DNA of 64,000 bases from Patiria miniata. Its lineage: Eukaryota; Echinodermata; Asteroidea; Valvatida; Asterinidae. How positions within the stretch are numbered: position 1 is the stretch's first letter; each line of letters begins with the position of its first letter. The stretch spans positions 1-64,000 of the forward strand of contig NW_024037052.1 in assembly GCF_015706575.1 (NCBI RefSeq), read 5' to 3'. The translations under genes were made by a program, and so were the position numbers. Positions 25,430 through 36,810 of the stretch are shown piece by piece. The notes below the pieces were generated by a model that saw only the letters and a list, made by a program, of their open reading frames with translations, had not been told where the DNA came from and did not search any database.

Positions 25430-25589
25430 GGTCCCCTTTGGTCTCGATATTTTGGCTCGTCTCGGGTTGAGACCGGCAATATGTAGCTTTTACAGCTTGA
25501 TCGATTACTTTTTGTTTACTTCGTTCAGTACAATTAATAGTTAAAACATTTGCTAGCCCGTAGATCAAGCTTGTTATATATCGCGGTCG

Positions 25590-25690
25590 GTTTGGACTTG
25601 ACAGCACGTTGGAAAGTCTCCAAAGTACATGTAAAGCTGCAGCAGTTCCAGTCACTGAACGATTTGGAACAAGTTCGGCATTTATCTGTT
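25590..25690 (-). pseudogene. Decayed BED-type zinc finger of a hAT transposase
   Basis: On the minus strand, KCRTCSKSF is followed, in a second frame, by TGTAALHVLWRLSNV. Together these resemble the CxxC and SALHVHL-type part of BED fingers at the N-terminus of hAT transposases. The two halves are in different frames, so the coding sequence is broken. Its place inside a hAT-ended element supports the reading. The rest of the transposase is not recognisable. Confidence 0.5.
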
Positions 25691-26688
25691 GAGTCGGGCA
25701 CATAAAGCAAAGTATAAACTTCTAACAATTTATACAATAAGGGTCAACCATTTTTGGGGATTGTGTAGTTTAGCCCACCCCTGTGGGCGTAATCACTTGC
25801 ATTTTGTATTCTGATAATAAATGAGGTGCTTCAAATTAGTTATATATTTTCGACCCCACACAATGATCTCTTTAATTTGGGACAGTATTTTGAAGAAAAA
25901 GTAAATATTTCAACCTGATTTTCCAGCATTGAACTCACACACTCTTACCAGTTACCACTCACTGTTGCCATGAGAGTGTATGATGAGACCCCATTTTCTG
26001 GCTGCTCAGTTTGAAGTACCCCATTATTCCTCAAAAATTAAAATCCCGTTCAGAAAAAAATTAAAAATCCATATCTGGCACATACTGGCTACCACCTCAC
26101 AACTTGTGGGTCTACATGTACAAGTCCACATTCTATGACAGAAATTTAAAAATTGATTCAACATTTTCTAGCTCCCATTTTTTAAAATCAAGTACATGCA
26201 CACAAGTCTTGTTAGAAGTTAAGTCCTATATTTATTTAAGGAAAAAAAGAGGCACAATGTAAAATTAAAATTGCATCTTTAAATATCCGTTAGAAGTCAT
26301 AGCTGAAACCAAGGGGTGACTGTGGAGTTTAGGATCCGAGTTCCTATAACAGATGAAACATCTACCTTTAACTTTTACTTTTGTCAAGATTGGGTGCAGC
26401 CCATTATATTTCTTAAGTATAACTACTTTTTGCTCAAGTAACGTGTCATGTATCAATTTGTCAACACTGCCACTGGTCAAAATTTTGGTCTGTAATCTTT
26501 GTGAATAGAAAGGTTACAAGTTTCAACTATAATAACGTGTCTTGTTTTTTTATTTCGACTATTGTTATTTATTATCAGCGGTCTTGGTCTCGGTCTCGGT
26601 CTCGGACCATATTGGTCTCCGCCTTGAAGGGGCTGGTCTCGGTCTCGGTCTCGGACTATGCGGTCTCAACTACAACCCTGCAAATAAT

Positions 26689-27611
26689 ATAAACCAAATT
26701 AAATCACACTCAATGAAGGATTTCAATATGTCACAAAAATGTTGTTCAGTGAGGAAGTTATTAATTTGAAATACATGTAGACCTTTCATTTCATGTAATT
26801 GTTAGTTTGTTTAATTTTTTTTTTTTTTTACGAATCTGTTTAACTTTTTATACTTTTTTGATTAACTTTTTTCCCCCATGGAACATCATAGTCGAACATA
26901 CAGACAGCTAATGTACCTGTAAGGCCTTGAAGGATAATCTTCCCAGAGCTCCAATACTCCTTTTTGATGATTGACATTTCATAATTGTAGGGTATTTAAT
27001 AAGTTGATCTTTTTTTTAGTTCACATGCTGGCTTTGAGTTTTGTGGGTTTTTTAACGAATCTGTGTAACTTACTTTTTTGATTAACCTTTTTTGTTCAAT
27101 ATGGAACCTTCGTTTTTCTTGCAGTGTATGCAATGGTGTTTATGTGTTTTTTTTTGTTAAATACATATACAAATGTACATGTAGAAATTAGAATAGACTT
27201 TGTTTTATACTTTATTTATTTTATTGAATGACTTATAATGTTTACTTATATTTATTGAATTAATCGTGTCATGTTTGAAAGTGTTTATGTTTCAATGTCA
27301 TACTTTCCAATTTTATTTTTCTATGAAGATCTGTTTTGAATTTATGTGGTTTGAATTAAAAATGAAATGAATTGCTGTTAAATTGAGCAAGATGGCGTGA
27401 ACGATGTCAAATATGAAAATGAATAATTGGTTAAACTTTAATTTTAAATTTTACTTTTGGTTAAAGCGCAATATGTTTCAATGGAAACAAATAATAAAAA
27501 TAAATAATTAATTACACTTTTAAAGCGCATTTCAAAAAAGCATTTCAATGCGCTTTACGACGACAAACTGCTGCAATACAGATATTTTACCTGACAACTA
27601 CAATGAAAATT
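26689..27611. other. AT-rich intronic DNA with a diverged direct duplication
   Basis: Two blocks of about 230 bp (near 26815-26890 and 27040-27110) share ACGAATCTGT, TTTTTTGATTAAC and ATGGAAC. An AAAGCGCATTT/AAATGCGCTTT hairpin is near 27520-27555. No exon is seen. Confidence 0.55.
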
Positions 27612-29962
27612 TATACTTAAAAGCATCACTGTATTAACAGATGATAAGTGGACAAACTTTATGAAATTGTCAAATAATTGTAAAAGTCCGAGTTGGTCAT
27701 GCATGGGTCTGAGTTGGTAGTGGGTCCGAGTTGGTTGTGGATCCGAGTTGGTAGTGGGTCCGATTGAGTTGGCGTGGGTCCGAGTTGGTAGTGGGTCCGA
27801 GTTGGCCTGGGTCCGAGTTGGCTTGGGTCCGACTTGGTTTGGGTCCGAGTTGGATCGAAACCAGCCAAATTACCACTTAGCCAAATTACTGCTTTGCCCA
27901 ATTACCACTTCGCCGAAAGTATTTGCTAACACATTATGCTCGCATGCACAAACTCATGGTAATTATAACAGCTGACTGGTACTTAATATTAAGTGGTTTT
28001 CATACTTGTTGTGTCTTCTATTACTAGGTTTATGTGACATTGTCCTCTCAATTCACTTTGAAAGTGCAGAAGTGGAATTTATAAAATATATTAATCATTG
28101 ACTGTCCGTACACGGTGACCATGTTTTTGGTCGCACACAGTTAATTCTGAAACTTTTTTTTTTTCTTTTTAAATCTTCATCCCCTTCAGTACTGTTTCAA
28201 GTTGACTATAGAATGAAAAAAGTTGAATCTCATATGGGTTTGGATAGGAAGGGGTAAAACAACCCCAAGTTTTTCATGTAGCTCGTTTTTATGGCTCCAT
28301 ACATACATGTACGTGTCTGTAGGCATTTCTTTATGGTGTAAATCAAGGACACACACATGCAACATCATCAGTGAATTGTAAATGGAAGACGAGTTTGATT
28401 AGAAAACGTGTACTAAACCAATGAGAGCAGATGCAAAAATGTTCAGAGTATAAACAAAGGAAAGGGAAGAGAAACATTAGAAAATCCTTGATTTACACCA
28501 TAACAAACTTGTTAGTACGTGCGTTTGCGTGCAATTCGGCGAAGTGGTCATTCAGCGAAGTGGTAATTCGACGGAGTGGCAAGTAGGCGAAGTGGTTATT
28601 CGGTGAAGTAGCAAATCGTTGAAGTGGTTGTCGACAAAGAGGTTGGTTGGCAAAGCGACTGCAAAAACCTTGTCACAATAGCAGTGCTACTGCCTGTCCT
28701 GAGGCTGAATTGAATCCATGTACATGTACCTGTAATCTGTATGTTGTGCAGATGGATGGTGACTGTTTATACTTAAAAACATCACTGTATTAACAGATGA
28801 TAAGTGGACAAACTTTATGAAATTGTCAAATAATTGTAAACGCTGTCAAATGATTGTAAAAGATGAGTCCGAGTTGGTCATGCATGGGTCCGAGTTGGTA
28901 GTGGGTCCGAGTTGGTTGTGGATCCGAGTTGGTAGTGGGTCCGATTGAGTTGGCGTGGGTCCGAGTTGGTAGTGGGTCCGAGTTGGCCTGGGTCCGAGTT
29001 GGCTTGGGTCCGACTTGGTTTGGGTCCGAGTTGGATCGAAACCAGCCAAATTACCACTTAGCCAAATTACTGCTTTGCCCAATTACCACTTCGCCGAAAG
29101 TATTTGCTAACACATTATGCTCGCATGCACAAACTCATGGTAATTATAACAGCTGACTGGTACTTAATATTAAGTGGTTTTCATACTTGTTGTGTCTTCT
29201 TTTACTAGGTTTATGTGACATTGTCCTCTCAATTCACTTTGAAAGTGAAGAAGTGGAATTTATAAAATATATTAATCATTGACTGTCCGTACACGGTGAC
29301 CATGTTTTTGGTCGCACACAGTTAATTCTCAGAAACTTTTTTTTTTTTCTTTTTAAATCTTCATCCCCTTCAGTACTGTTTCAAGTTGACTATAGAATGA
29401 AAAAAGTTGAATCTCATATGGGTTTGGATAGGAAGGGGTAAAACAACCCCAAGTTTTTCATGTAGCTCATTTTTATGGCTCCATACATACATGTACGTGT
29501 CTGTAGGCATTTCTTTATGGTGTAAATCAAGGACACACACATGCAACGTCATCAATGAATTGTAAATGGAAGACGAGTTCGATTAGAAAACGTGTACTAA
29601 ACCAATGAGAGCAGATGCAAAAATGTTCAGAGTATAAACAAAGGAAAGGGAAGAGAAACATTAGAAAATCCTTGATTTACACCATAACAAACTTGTTAGT
29701 ACGTGCGTTTGCGTGCAATTCGGCGAAGTGGTCATTCAGCGAAGTGGTAATTCGACGGAGTGGCAAGTAGGCGAAGTGGTTATTCGGTGAAGTAGCAAAT
29801 CGTTGAAGTGGTTGTCGACAAAGAGGTTGGTAGGCAAAGCGACTGCAAAAACCTTGTCACAATAGCAGTGCTACTGCCTGTCCTGAGGCTGAATTGAATC
29901 CATGTACATGTATATATACATTGTACCTGTAATCTGTATGTTGTGCAGATGGATGGTGACTG
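27612..29962. repeat. 1.18-kb tandem duplication with foldback arrays
   Basis: 27612-28768 and 28769-29962 are near-identical direct copies. Each has an array of GGGTCCGAGTTGG repeats, then CCAAATTACCACTTAGCC repeats, a 600-bp middle, and CGGCGAAGTGGTAATTCG repeats in reverse orientation. The last two array types make a foldback of about 0.8 kb. Short ORFs across the arrays are by-products of the repeats. The right arm has both copies at about 54314-56665. Confidence 0.85.
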
Positions 29963-30689
29963 TTGGGGAGGATTCTTTGATTGGCAATGACGGACTGACA
30001 ACCTTGCGGGCAGAGTACAGGTCATTGTTTGCAGGGCTGGGTAGAGCTTCAAGTTCTCTCTAGGTGTGCTTCACAAAACAGGTCTCTATTAATGTTGTGC
30101 ATTTTTCCAATAATTTAGTCTTTGAATATTGGAACTTGAATTTGAACAAAAAAATCATCCAATGACATTGAAATAATTTGGAATGTATCGATATAGATTT
30201 TGAGCTAGCTGACAACCTGGCATTTGGCAGATATTGAAGATCCACATTAGGGCTTACATTCCTCATGAAAACTCTCAAACCATCTGCGTAAAGTGTGGCG
30301 TTTGACTAAACAAATCAAATCTCTCAACTTAAACTCATAAAATCACATCATGGACGGTTTTTTGTCATTGCTCACATTAAAAAAACAATTCAATTTGATA
30401 AAATGCTATTCGGATATTCGGTGGATGATCAAATATTTGGATATTCGGTATATTTTGCACAACCCTTGTCTAGACTAAGCAATTGCAATTTGTTCCACAC
30501 TAGTGCAAAAGTATGTTTAGAGATGATGCATTCATGAACATGTATGAATGTTGGTGCTGCTTTAATACCCCACATGTACAATCAGTTACACGTATAATGT
30601 GATATGGAAGTAAACAAACCCTGTTAGTTTGGATTTACCAAAGGTGTACTAACTTGAACTTTTCCAATGATTTGATTTGTACTTGACAG
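29963..30689. other. CCDC77 intron, nothing else recognised
   Basis: AT-rich, single-copy within the arm. No convincing exon or repeat end. Confidence 0.5.
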
Positions 30690-30811
30690 AATCCAGCATC
30701 TGTTATCATTATCAAGCCCATCAGGTCCTGAAGTGACATACTTCCACAAAGAACCATCAACGCGGGCAATTGTCACACAGAAACACCCACAAAAGAGACA
30801 TCCACATGCAG
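30690..30811 (+). CDS. CCDC77: CCDC77 exon b
   Basis: A 122-nt exon between TTGTACTTGACAG and GTCAGTGTG, entering in phase 2 and leaving in phase 1, which joins exon a in frame. It encodes IQHLLSLSSPSGPEVTYFHK then EPSTRAIVTQKHPQKRHPHA. Vertebrate CCDC77 has IQNLLALVGT, then GEVTYFCKEPPHKVTILQK, directly after the segment matched by exon a, so order and content agree. This part links the two coiled-coil stretches. The minus-strand copy is 53465-53586. Confidence 0.9.
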
Positions 30812-32773
30812 GTCAGTGTGTAACACCGCACTGGCAACTCTACCAACGGGGCTGCAGACTCATATTTGTCAATGTCCTTGGCCAAAATTTGTTAATCAAT
30901 TCCCTCGCCCATCCATGGGCAATTCTACAGAATTATAAACCTGAATGCCAACAATTCTTAATGGCCAAAATGCCACAAAAGAAATATACATATCAATTTG
31001 AAGCATATTATCTGTATTTTATTGACATGTAGTTTATTTAAAAGGGAAGATACAACATCATTGCAAACATCAAAAAACGAAATGATCAAATTATGACGAA
31101 ATATATTACTGGACTGTCAGTGAATGACAGTCTAAAGCATCCTGTAAAATTCATATTTAGTCATTCCGCATTTTCTTTGCAATCAATTACGCATCTGTGT
31201 AGGGGTACAAGCCTGCTAGACTGATTCTCTGACCTAACTTCCTCAAAGTGTACAAAGTGCTACGTCTCATCTTACGTCTCATGTCACCAGACCACAAGAA
31301 CATGGTTGGATTTCTTAGATTTTCTGGCATTTCCGAACCCAAAACGTGAAATAGGTCAGTTTAAAGGGAAGATACAACATTGGCAAATATTACAAAACGA
31401 TATGAACAAAGTATCACTAAATACCTTAGTGGATTGTTAGGGGATGACAGCCTAAAGCATCCTGTAAAATCGTGGCTCCTGGTGTGCTGACATTTAAAAA
31501 AAAAAATGGTATTTTTCCAACGCTGGTCGGCCGACCAGCAATGGAGAAAACTGTTTTTTTTTTTAAAACTACTCCTAATTTTTCATAATTAGTTATTCTG
31601 TGTTTTCTGTGCAATTGATTACACACCTTTGAAGGGGTACAAGCCTACTAGACTGCCTCTCTGATCTTACAATCCCCCAAAGTCTATAAATTCTCCGTTT
31701 CATCTTAAATGGGGTCTGTGAACCAGACTACAAGAACATGAATGGTTTTCTTGGTTTTTCCAACATCTACAAGCCCAAAACGTGAAACAAGTCATTTTAA
31801 CAATATTTGCTAAAACATACTAATCCTCCAAATCCATTTATTTCTGATTATTGCAGCAAAAGCAAATGTTGTACATGCCCTTTAACAATATTTTTTATAG
31901 CACACTAATCCCCCAGATGCACTTATTTTGAACATTGCAGCAAAAGCAAATGTTGTACATTCCCTAACAAGTTCAACAGTTTGGCTGTTACTTGTAAATG
32001 GAAAATCAATTGATGACAATACAAAAAATTGATTTGTCTGAGTACGTCCGGTGTTTTGAGCCAATTTCTACTACAGCAACAAAGTTGGATGAATAATTTC
32101 TTCTTTGACTCATCAAAGTAACTAGTGACTAACTGATATGTTTTATCAGAATTAAAATCTACCCCGTGATTATAACTACAATTACATACACTGTTGAATT
32201 GCCCAAAATGTACGTCTGACACTGCGGAACTGCCCCCATTTAAACATTATTAAGAGTAAACCTAGTCAAGTTCCCTTGTATTGGGTATTTTAAGTGTCAA
32301 CAGTTCTTCAAGTTGTCCTAAATGTCTCATCCTTTTCCAAACAAGCAAACAACTCAAGGAATGCCATGGATAAGCCAGTTCGGTATTTCAACTGCTTATG
32401 TGCACAACGATATGGGTCACCGGTCATTCGGGATAGTAGAACGATCAAAGGCGCATGAATGCGGGTGCGCGACGCTTGTGTGTAAATTACCACCAGAGTG
32501 GTCGTGCGCGTAACATCGCCTAACATCGTGTCAGCAATGTTATCCCAAATGACCTCAGGTCATTGAAATACAGAACTGGTTTATTACAATGAATTACAGT
32601 CGGGCATTAGAAGACTTTTGACCCAACTTTGAACATTGCATTTTATTCTGGCAAACAATTATATATCTGCACACACTGTCCATCAGATTTCAAAGGTATA
32701 TGAAGGTGTAACCTGTAATTTCCAAGACGTCTCATGTTTTCTTCTTACTTGCCTGTCTGGTTTTTTTTTCCAG
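30812..32773. other. CCDC77 intron with local duplications
   Basis: Two diverged direct copies of about 325 bp start AAAGGGAAGATACAACAT at about 31039 and 31362. A 90-bp duplication around 31850-31970 shares GCAGCAAAAGCAAATGTTG. The part from about 31437 onward recurs complete at 43573-44911 and on the right arm. In the 2.7-kb tandem units only its first 110 bp and last 20 bp remain. Confidence 0.75.
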
Positions 32774-32873
32774 AGGGTGAAATATTGGGGTTTAAAAGCC
32801 AGAGTGCCAAGCAGACCACAGAACAACAGAACACGGAGGAATGCACAACACAGAGTTACTGCTAACACAAAAG
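32774..32873 (+). pseudogene. CCDC77: CCDC77 exon E1, outermost copy, 100 nt, frame broken
   Basis: Acceptor TTTTTTTTTCCAG, donor AAAAG before GTAGGT. The phase left by exon b requires an E1 of 99 nt. This copy has GGGG where the four inner copies have GGG, and CAGAG where they have CGAAG. Read from exon b it shifts frame and ends at a TAA near the exon end. The right-arm copy (51400-51499) has the same 100-nt form. The region matches the poorly conserved linker of CCDC77, so the exon assignment rests on position, splice signals and phase. Confidence 0.65.
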
Positions 32874-33036
32874 GTAGGTAGAGATTACATACCGGTATGG
32901 TTGAGGCAAAGGGTGGTTGATAAAACATTGCAAAGCCAACACTCCTCAGATCTCATACCAACCATATCAGGCCCATTTTTAGTATTTGTGGGTCAGATAA
33001 ACTAGTGGATCATAGTATTAATACAATGTATGTCAA

Positions 33037-33223
33037 ATCAGGTTTTGCCCTTCATTGATGTATAAACACTGAATACTCAGTGTGTTACCTCCTGAGTAAA
33101 AGTTGGAAAAAATCACTCGGTTGGGACTCGAACCCACAACCTCCTGCTTTCTAGTGCAGATGTTTTACCACTTGACCACTGAGCTAATGGGATCGGTTGG
33201 CTGGCTCGAATCTGATGTATTGG
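33037..33223 (-). mobile_element. tRNA-derived SINE, family A
   Basis: On the minus strand: CATTAGCTCAGTGGTCAAG (A box), GGGTTCGAGTCCC (B box), then the tail TTTTACTCAGGAGGTAACAC and CATCAATGAAGGGCAAAACC. The inner ends of both inverted arms fall inside or at the edge of this SINE, at two different points. Confidence 0.85.
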
Positions 33224-33289
33224 TACATGGCAGCGGGCATCGCATTAACTATTTATAAGGTCTATGGGATTTAAATTTTTTTTAAGCAT

Positions 33290-33545
33290 TAATATGGTTA
33301 AGGTTTGTGACTCATGATCAGAGGGTCAGGGGTCCGAATCTAGTTGCCGGTTATATGTGTGTCCTTGGGCAAGCCACTTCACCCCCACTTGCCTCTCTCC
33401 ACCCAGGAGTATAAATGGGTACCGATATTAGCTGGGAAGTAACCTGCAATGGACTGGCATCCTATCCAGGGGGGATAAAAAAATATCCTCGGTCGTTTCA
33501 TGCCTTTGAAACCGGAGATGTATTGGCTAATGACAGACTTTACTT
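33290..33545 (+). mobile_element. SINE, family B (partial)
   Basis: GGGTCAGGGGTCCGAATCTA is a degenerate B-box region. TTGGGCAAGCCACTTCACCC and CCACCCAGGAGTATAAATGG are tail motifs shared with the SINE at 34375. GGACTGGCATCCTATCCAGG follows. Copies occur in each 2.7-kb unit. Confidence 0.7.
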
Positions 33546-33888
33546 ACTTTCATAGTATTAATAGTAAATATATATATCTGTTGCAGCTTTTGGTAGGTGT
33601 GTTGATAATTCCTTGATCAGCTGATGAAATTACCTGTAGTTACTCCCCTGAGAAGTGAGTTTGGCAAAAAAGCCGCCTCATCATACCATGAACTTTCCAA
33701 GATTAGTTACATACGTTATCCCAGTAAAGTTGCTTCAATCACGATAATTGATCAGATCATCTCCAAAATGGTGGTTTCTTTTGTCCGAGTCTGTACCAGC
33801 AGGTTGATCCTGTTACCATCCATCAATATTTTCCAATCCTCATTTCAGTCCAACAGCGCCCAGCCCAAAGCTGTCCATCCTGATTCAG

Positions 33889-34075
33889 ACCAGCAGCAGG
33901 CAGAGCCAGAGAGTCTGTTGCTACAGATTGAAGCTCTACAATCTCAGATGAAGGAACAAGCTGAGCTATCTAGAGAGCGGACGGAAGCCTTGCTGGAGGA
34001 TCGTAGGGTCAGGATGGAAGAGATGCAGACTGTGATTGAGAGAGATCGCTCCAAGATTCACTCCCTCAATGAAAA
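33889..34075 (+). CDS. CCDC77: CCDC77 exon E2, copy 1 (coiled coil)
   Basis: 187 nt, entering in phase 1 after CTGTCCATCCTGATTCAG and leaving in phase 2 at GTAGGAAC. It encodes QIEALQSQMKEQAELSRE then TEALLEDRRVRMEEMQTV. Vertebrate CCDC77 reads QVEALQAQLGEQTKLSRE then IEGLIEDRRIHLEEIQV. A second acceptor 37 nt upstream (CCTCATTTCAG) has the wrong phase for E1. This copy has R where the other three have Q just before TEALLEDRR. No downstream CCDC77 exon follows anywhere in the window. Confidence 0.87.
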
Positions 34076-34374
34076 GTAGGAACTCCCTTCATTGATTCCT
34101 TATAATCTTAAATGAACTTGACAAAGGTGCCCAGTGGCATAGCTAATGATAGGGGAGGAGGATGAGGGGCATGGACCCCTCTGCTCAAAGACTGCCTCCT
34201 ACTAGAAACTGAGGTCCCTTTAGGGCCCTCCAGCAACTTGGACCCCAGTTACATCCTTGAAGGTACCAATAAAGATAAATGCACATGTGTGCAGTTTGGA
34301 CAACGGGCAGGGGTTTCAAATAGATTATATTACCTGGTGTTTGTGTTGTTGCATGAATTGGCAAAACATTTCTA

Positions 34375-34625
34375 AATATGTGGAGTGCCCTGGCCTCATG
34401 GTCTGGAGCATTGAACTCGTTGTCTGCGGGTAATTCTACAGGTTGTGGGTTCGAGTCCAGCCTGGGGTTATGGTGCATGTTCCCTTTGGCAAGACACTTT
34501 GTCACTCATTGCTTCGCCCCACCCAGGAGTAAATGGGTACCTGTGAGAACAGAGATCGCAATTGTGATTGATTTTAGCTACCTTGCGTCGAAATGACTAC
34601 ACCGAGCTGTATGGGCTTTATTCAG
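34375..34625 (+). mobile_element. tRNA-derived SINE, family B-like
   Basis: GTGGGTTCGAGTCCAGCCTG is a B box. TTGGCAAGACACTTTGTCAC and CCACCCAGGAGTAAATGGG are the conserved tail, ending near GTATGGGCTTTATTCAGG. One copy per 2.7-kb unit. Confidence 0.8.
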
Positions 34626-35125
34626 GAGTCGACTATATTAAATTGAAAGCGAGGTAAAATCTTCATATTTGGAACTTGCAAAGAGAAATTAAAGCAGTGA
34701 CATAAAATTAATTACAAATTAATACCAGTCTGCTTTAATGAAAATTTAAATTTGTTGTTAAACATACCCTAATGTTTTTAAGCCACATTTAAAATAAAAA
34801 TTGAAAGTGAGGCTAGAATGCAAAAATAGTCTGGCACCATCCTATTCAATAGTTTATAAAATACTGTCAGGGAACATGACTAAAATGACTTCCTCGTGAA
34901 CAAAAATCCATATTCCACAGGAAGCTGAGATTGTATTTGCAATGTTTCATTGGCCCAATGATCAGGGGTAATAATAATGTAAAGCACTTTGATCTTAGTT
35001 ATTTTAGAAACCACAGTCTTTCCACACTAGTATATTGGCAACACATCTTGCCAAAATAACATGGAGGCATATGCAGTGTGTGCTTGCTGAAATTACATGA
35101 GTCAATTGACTAATAAAACCAAATT

Positions 35126-35407
35126 AGGTTTTGTCCATCACCGATGTATAAACACTGTATTCTCAGTGTGTTTCCTCCCGAGTGAAAGTTGGAAAAAAAT
35201 CACTCCGGTGGGACTCGAACCCACGACCTCCTGCTTTCTATTGCAGATGTCTTACCATCTTATGAATAGTTAATGTAGTACCCGCTGCTATGTACATCAG
35301 ATTCGAACCAGCCAACTGATCCCGTTAGCTCGGTGGTCAAGTGGTAAGACATCTGCACTAGAAAGCAGGAGGTCATGGGTTCGACCGGAGTGATTTTTTT
35401 CAACTTT
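35126..35407. mobile_element. Two family A SINEs head to head
   Basis: A minus-strand copy (35126-35264) and a plus-strand copy (35265-35407) meet at their heads, so GACCTCCTGCTTTCTA and TAGAAAGCAGGAGGTC form a long inverted repeat. The right copy ends at CAACTTTAGGG, which is the join to the next tandem unit. The pair recurs near 37.86-38.14, 40.58-40.86 and 43.29-43.57 kb. Confidence 0.85.
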
Positions 35408-35531
35408 AGGGAATGACAGCCTAAAGCATCCTGTAAAATCGTGGCTCCTGGTGTGCTGACATTTTAAAAAAAAAATGGTATTTTTCCAACGCTGGTCGGC
35501 CGACCAGCAATGTCTGGTTTTTTTTTTCCAG

Positions 35532-35630
35532 AGGGTGAAATATTGGGTTTAAAAGCCGAAGTGCCAAGCAGACCACAGAACAACAGAACACGGAGGAATG
35601 CACAACACAGAGTTACTGCTAACACAAAAG
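35532..35630 (+). CDS. CCDC77: CCDC77 exon E1, copy 2, 99 nt
   Basis: Frame-consistent form: phase 1 in, phase 1 out. After exon b it would read EGEILGLKAEVPSRPQNNRT, then RRNAQHRVTANTK. Acceptor TTTTTTTTTTCCAG, donor GTAGGT. The intron upstream is only a remnant of the one before copy 1. Confidence 0.7.
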
Positions 35631-36623
35631 GTAGGTAGAGATTACATACCGGTATGGTTGAGGCAAAGGGTGGTTGATAAAACATTGCAAAGCCAACACT
35701 CCTCAGATCTCATACCAACCATATCAGGCCCATTTTTAGTATTTGTTGGTCAGATAAACTAGTGGATCATAGTATTAATACAATGTATGTCAAATCAGGT
35801 TTTGCCCTTCATTGATGTATAAACACTGAATACTCAGTGTGTTACCTCCTGAGTAAAAGTTGGAAAAAATCACTCGGTTGGGACTCGAACCCACAACCTC
35901 CTGCTTTCTAGTGCAGATGTTTTACCACTTGACCACTGAGCTAATGGGATCGGTTGGCTGCCTCGAATCTGATGTATTGGTACATGGCAGCGGGCATCGC
36001 ATTAACTATTTATAAGGTCTATGGGATTTTAAGTTTTTTTTAAGCATTAATATGGTTAAGGTTTGTGACTCATGATCAGAGGGTCAGGGGTCCGAATCTA
36101 GTTGCCGGTTATATGTGTGTCCTTGGGCAAGCCACTTCACCCCCACTTGCCTCTCTCCACCCAGGAGTATAAATAGGTACCGATATTAGCTGGGAAGTAA
36201 CCTGCAATGGACTGGCATCCTATCCAGGGGGGATAAAAAAATATCCTCGGTCGTTTCATGCCTTTGAAACCGGAGATGTATTGGCTAATGACAGACTTTA
36301 CTTACTTTCATAGTATTAATAGTAAATATATATATCTGTTGCAGCTTTTGGTAGGTGTGTTGATAATTCCTTGATCAGCTGATGAAATTACCTGTAGTTA
36401 CTCCCCTGAGAAGTGAGTTTAGTTCATACCATGAACTTTAGTTACATACGTTATCCCAGTAAAGTTGCTTCAATCACGATAATTGATCAGATCATCTCCA
36501 AAAGGGTGGTTTCTTTTGTCCGAGTCTGTACCAGCAGGTTGATCCTGTTACCATCCATCAATATTTTCCAATCCTCATTTCAGTCCAACAGCGCCCAGCC
36601 CAAAGCTGTCCATCCTGATTCAG

Positions 36624-36810
36624 ACCAGCAGCAGGCAGAGCCAGAGAGTCTGTTGCTACAGATTGAAGCTCTACAATCTCAGATGAAGGAACAAGCTGAG
36701 CTATCTAGAGAGCAGACGGAAGCCTTGCTGGAGGATCGTAGGGTCAGGATGGAAGAGATGCAGACTGTGATTGAGAGAGATCGCTCCAAGATTCACTCCC
36801 TCAATGAAAA
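36624..36810 (+). CDS. CCDC77: CCDC77 exon E2, copy 2
   Basis: 187 nt, same splice sites and phases as copy 1, with Q in place of R before TEALLEDRR. Open throughout. Confidence 0.8.

Larger units (their letters stand above)
24878..26680. mobile_element. hAT-type element, 1.8 kb, with 8-bp duplication
   Basis: The left end is CAGTGTTGTAGG and the right end, reversed, CAGGGTTGTAG. CAAATAAT is duplicated exactly at 24870-24877 and 26681-26688. CAGNG ends and 8-bp duplications define the hAT superfamily. Both ends carry GGTCTCG repeat arrays (to about 24970 and from 26575). The interior keeps a decayed BED-finger region on the minus strand and a later MULE-like insertion (24982-25429). No intact transposase. 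A copy is in the right arm at 57598-59400. Confidence 0.92.

Noticed and set aside
27659-29156. ORFs rich in GPRPTRTHYQLGP and WVRVGSGSELAW
   Set aside because: Translations of the GGGTCCGAGTTGG array, not protein genes.
33624-33888. Upstream extension of exon E2 as one long ORF from an ATG
   Set aside because: The extension reads through intron-like sequence, and the phase-correct acceptor CTGTCCATCCTGATTCAG is at its end. Homology to CCDC77 begins only after it.
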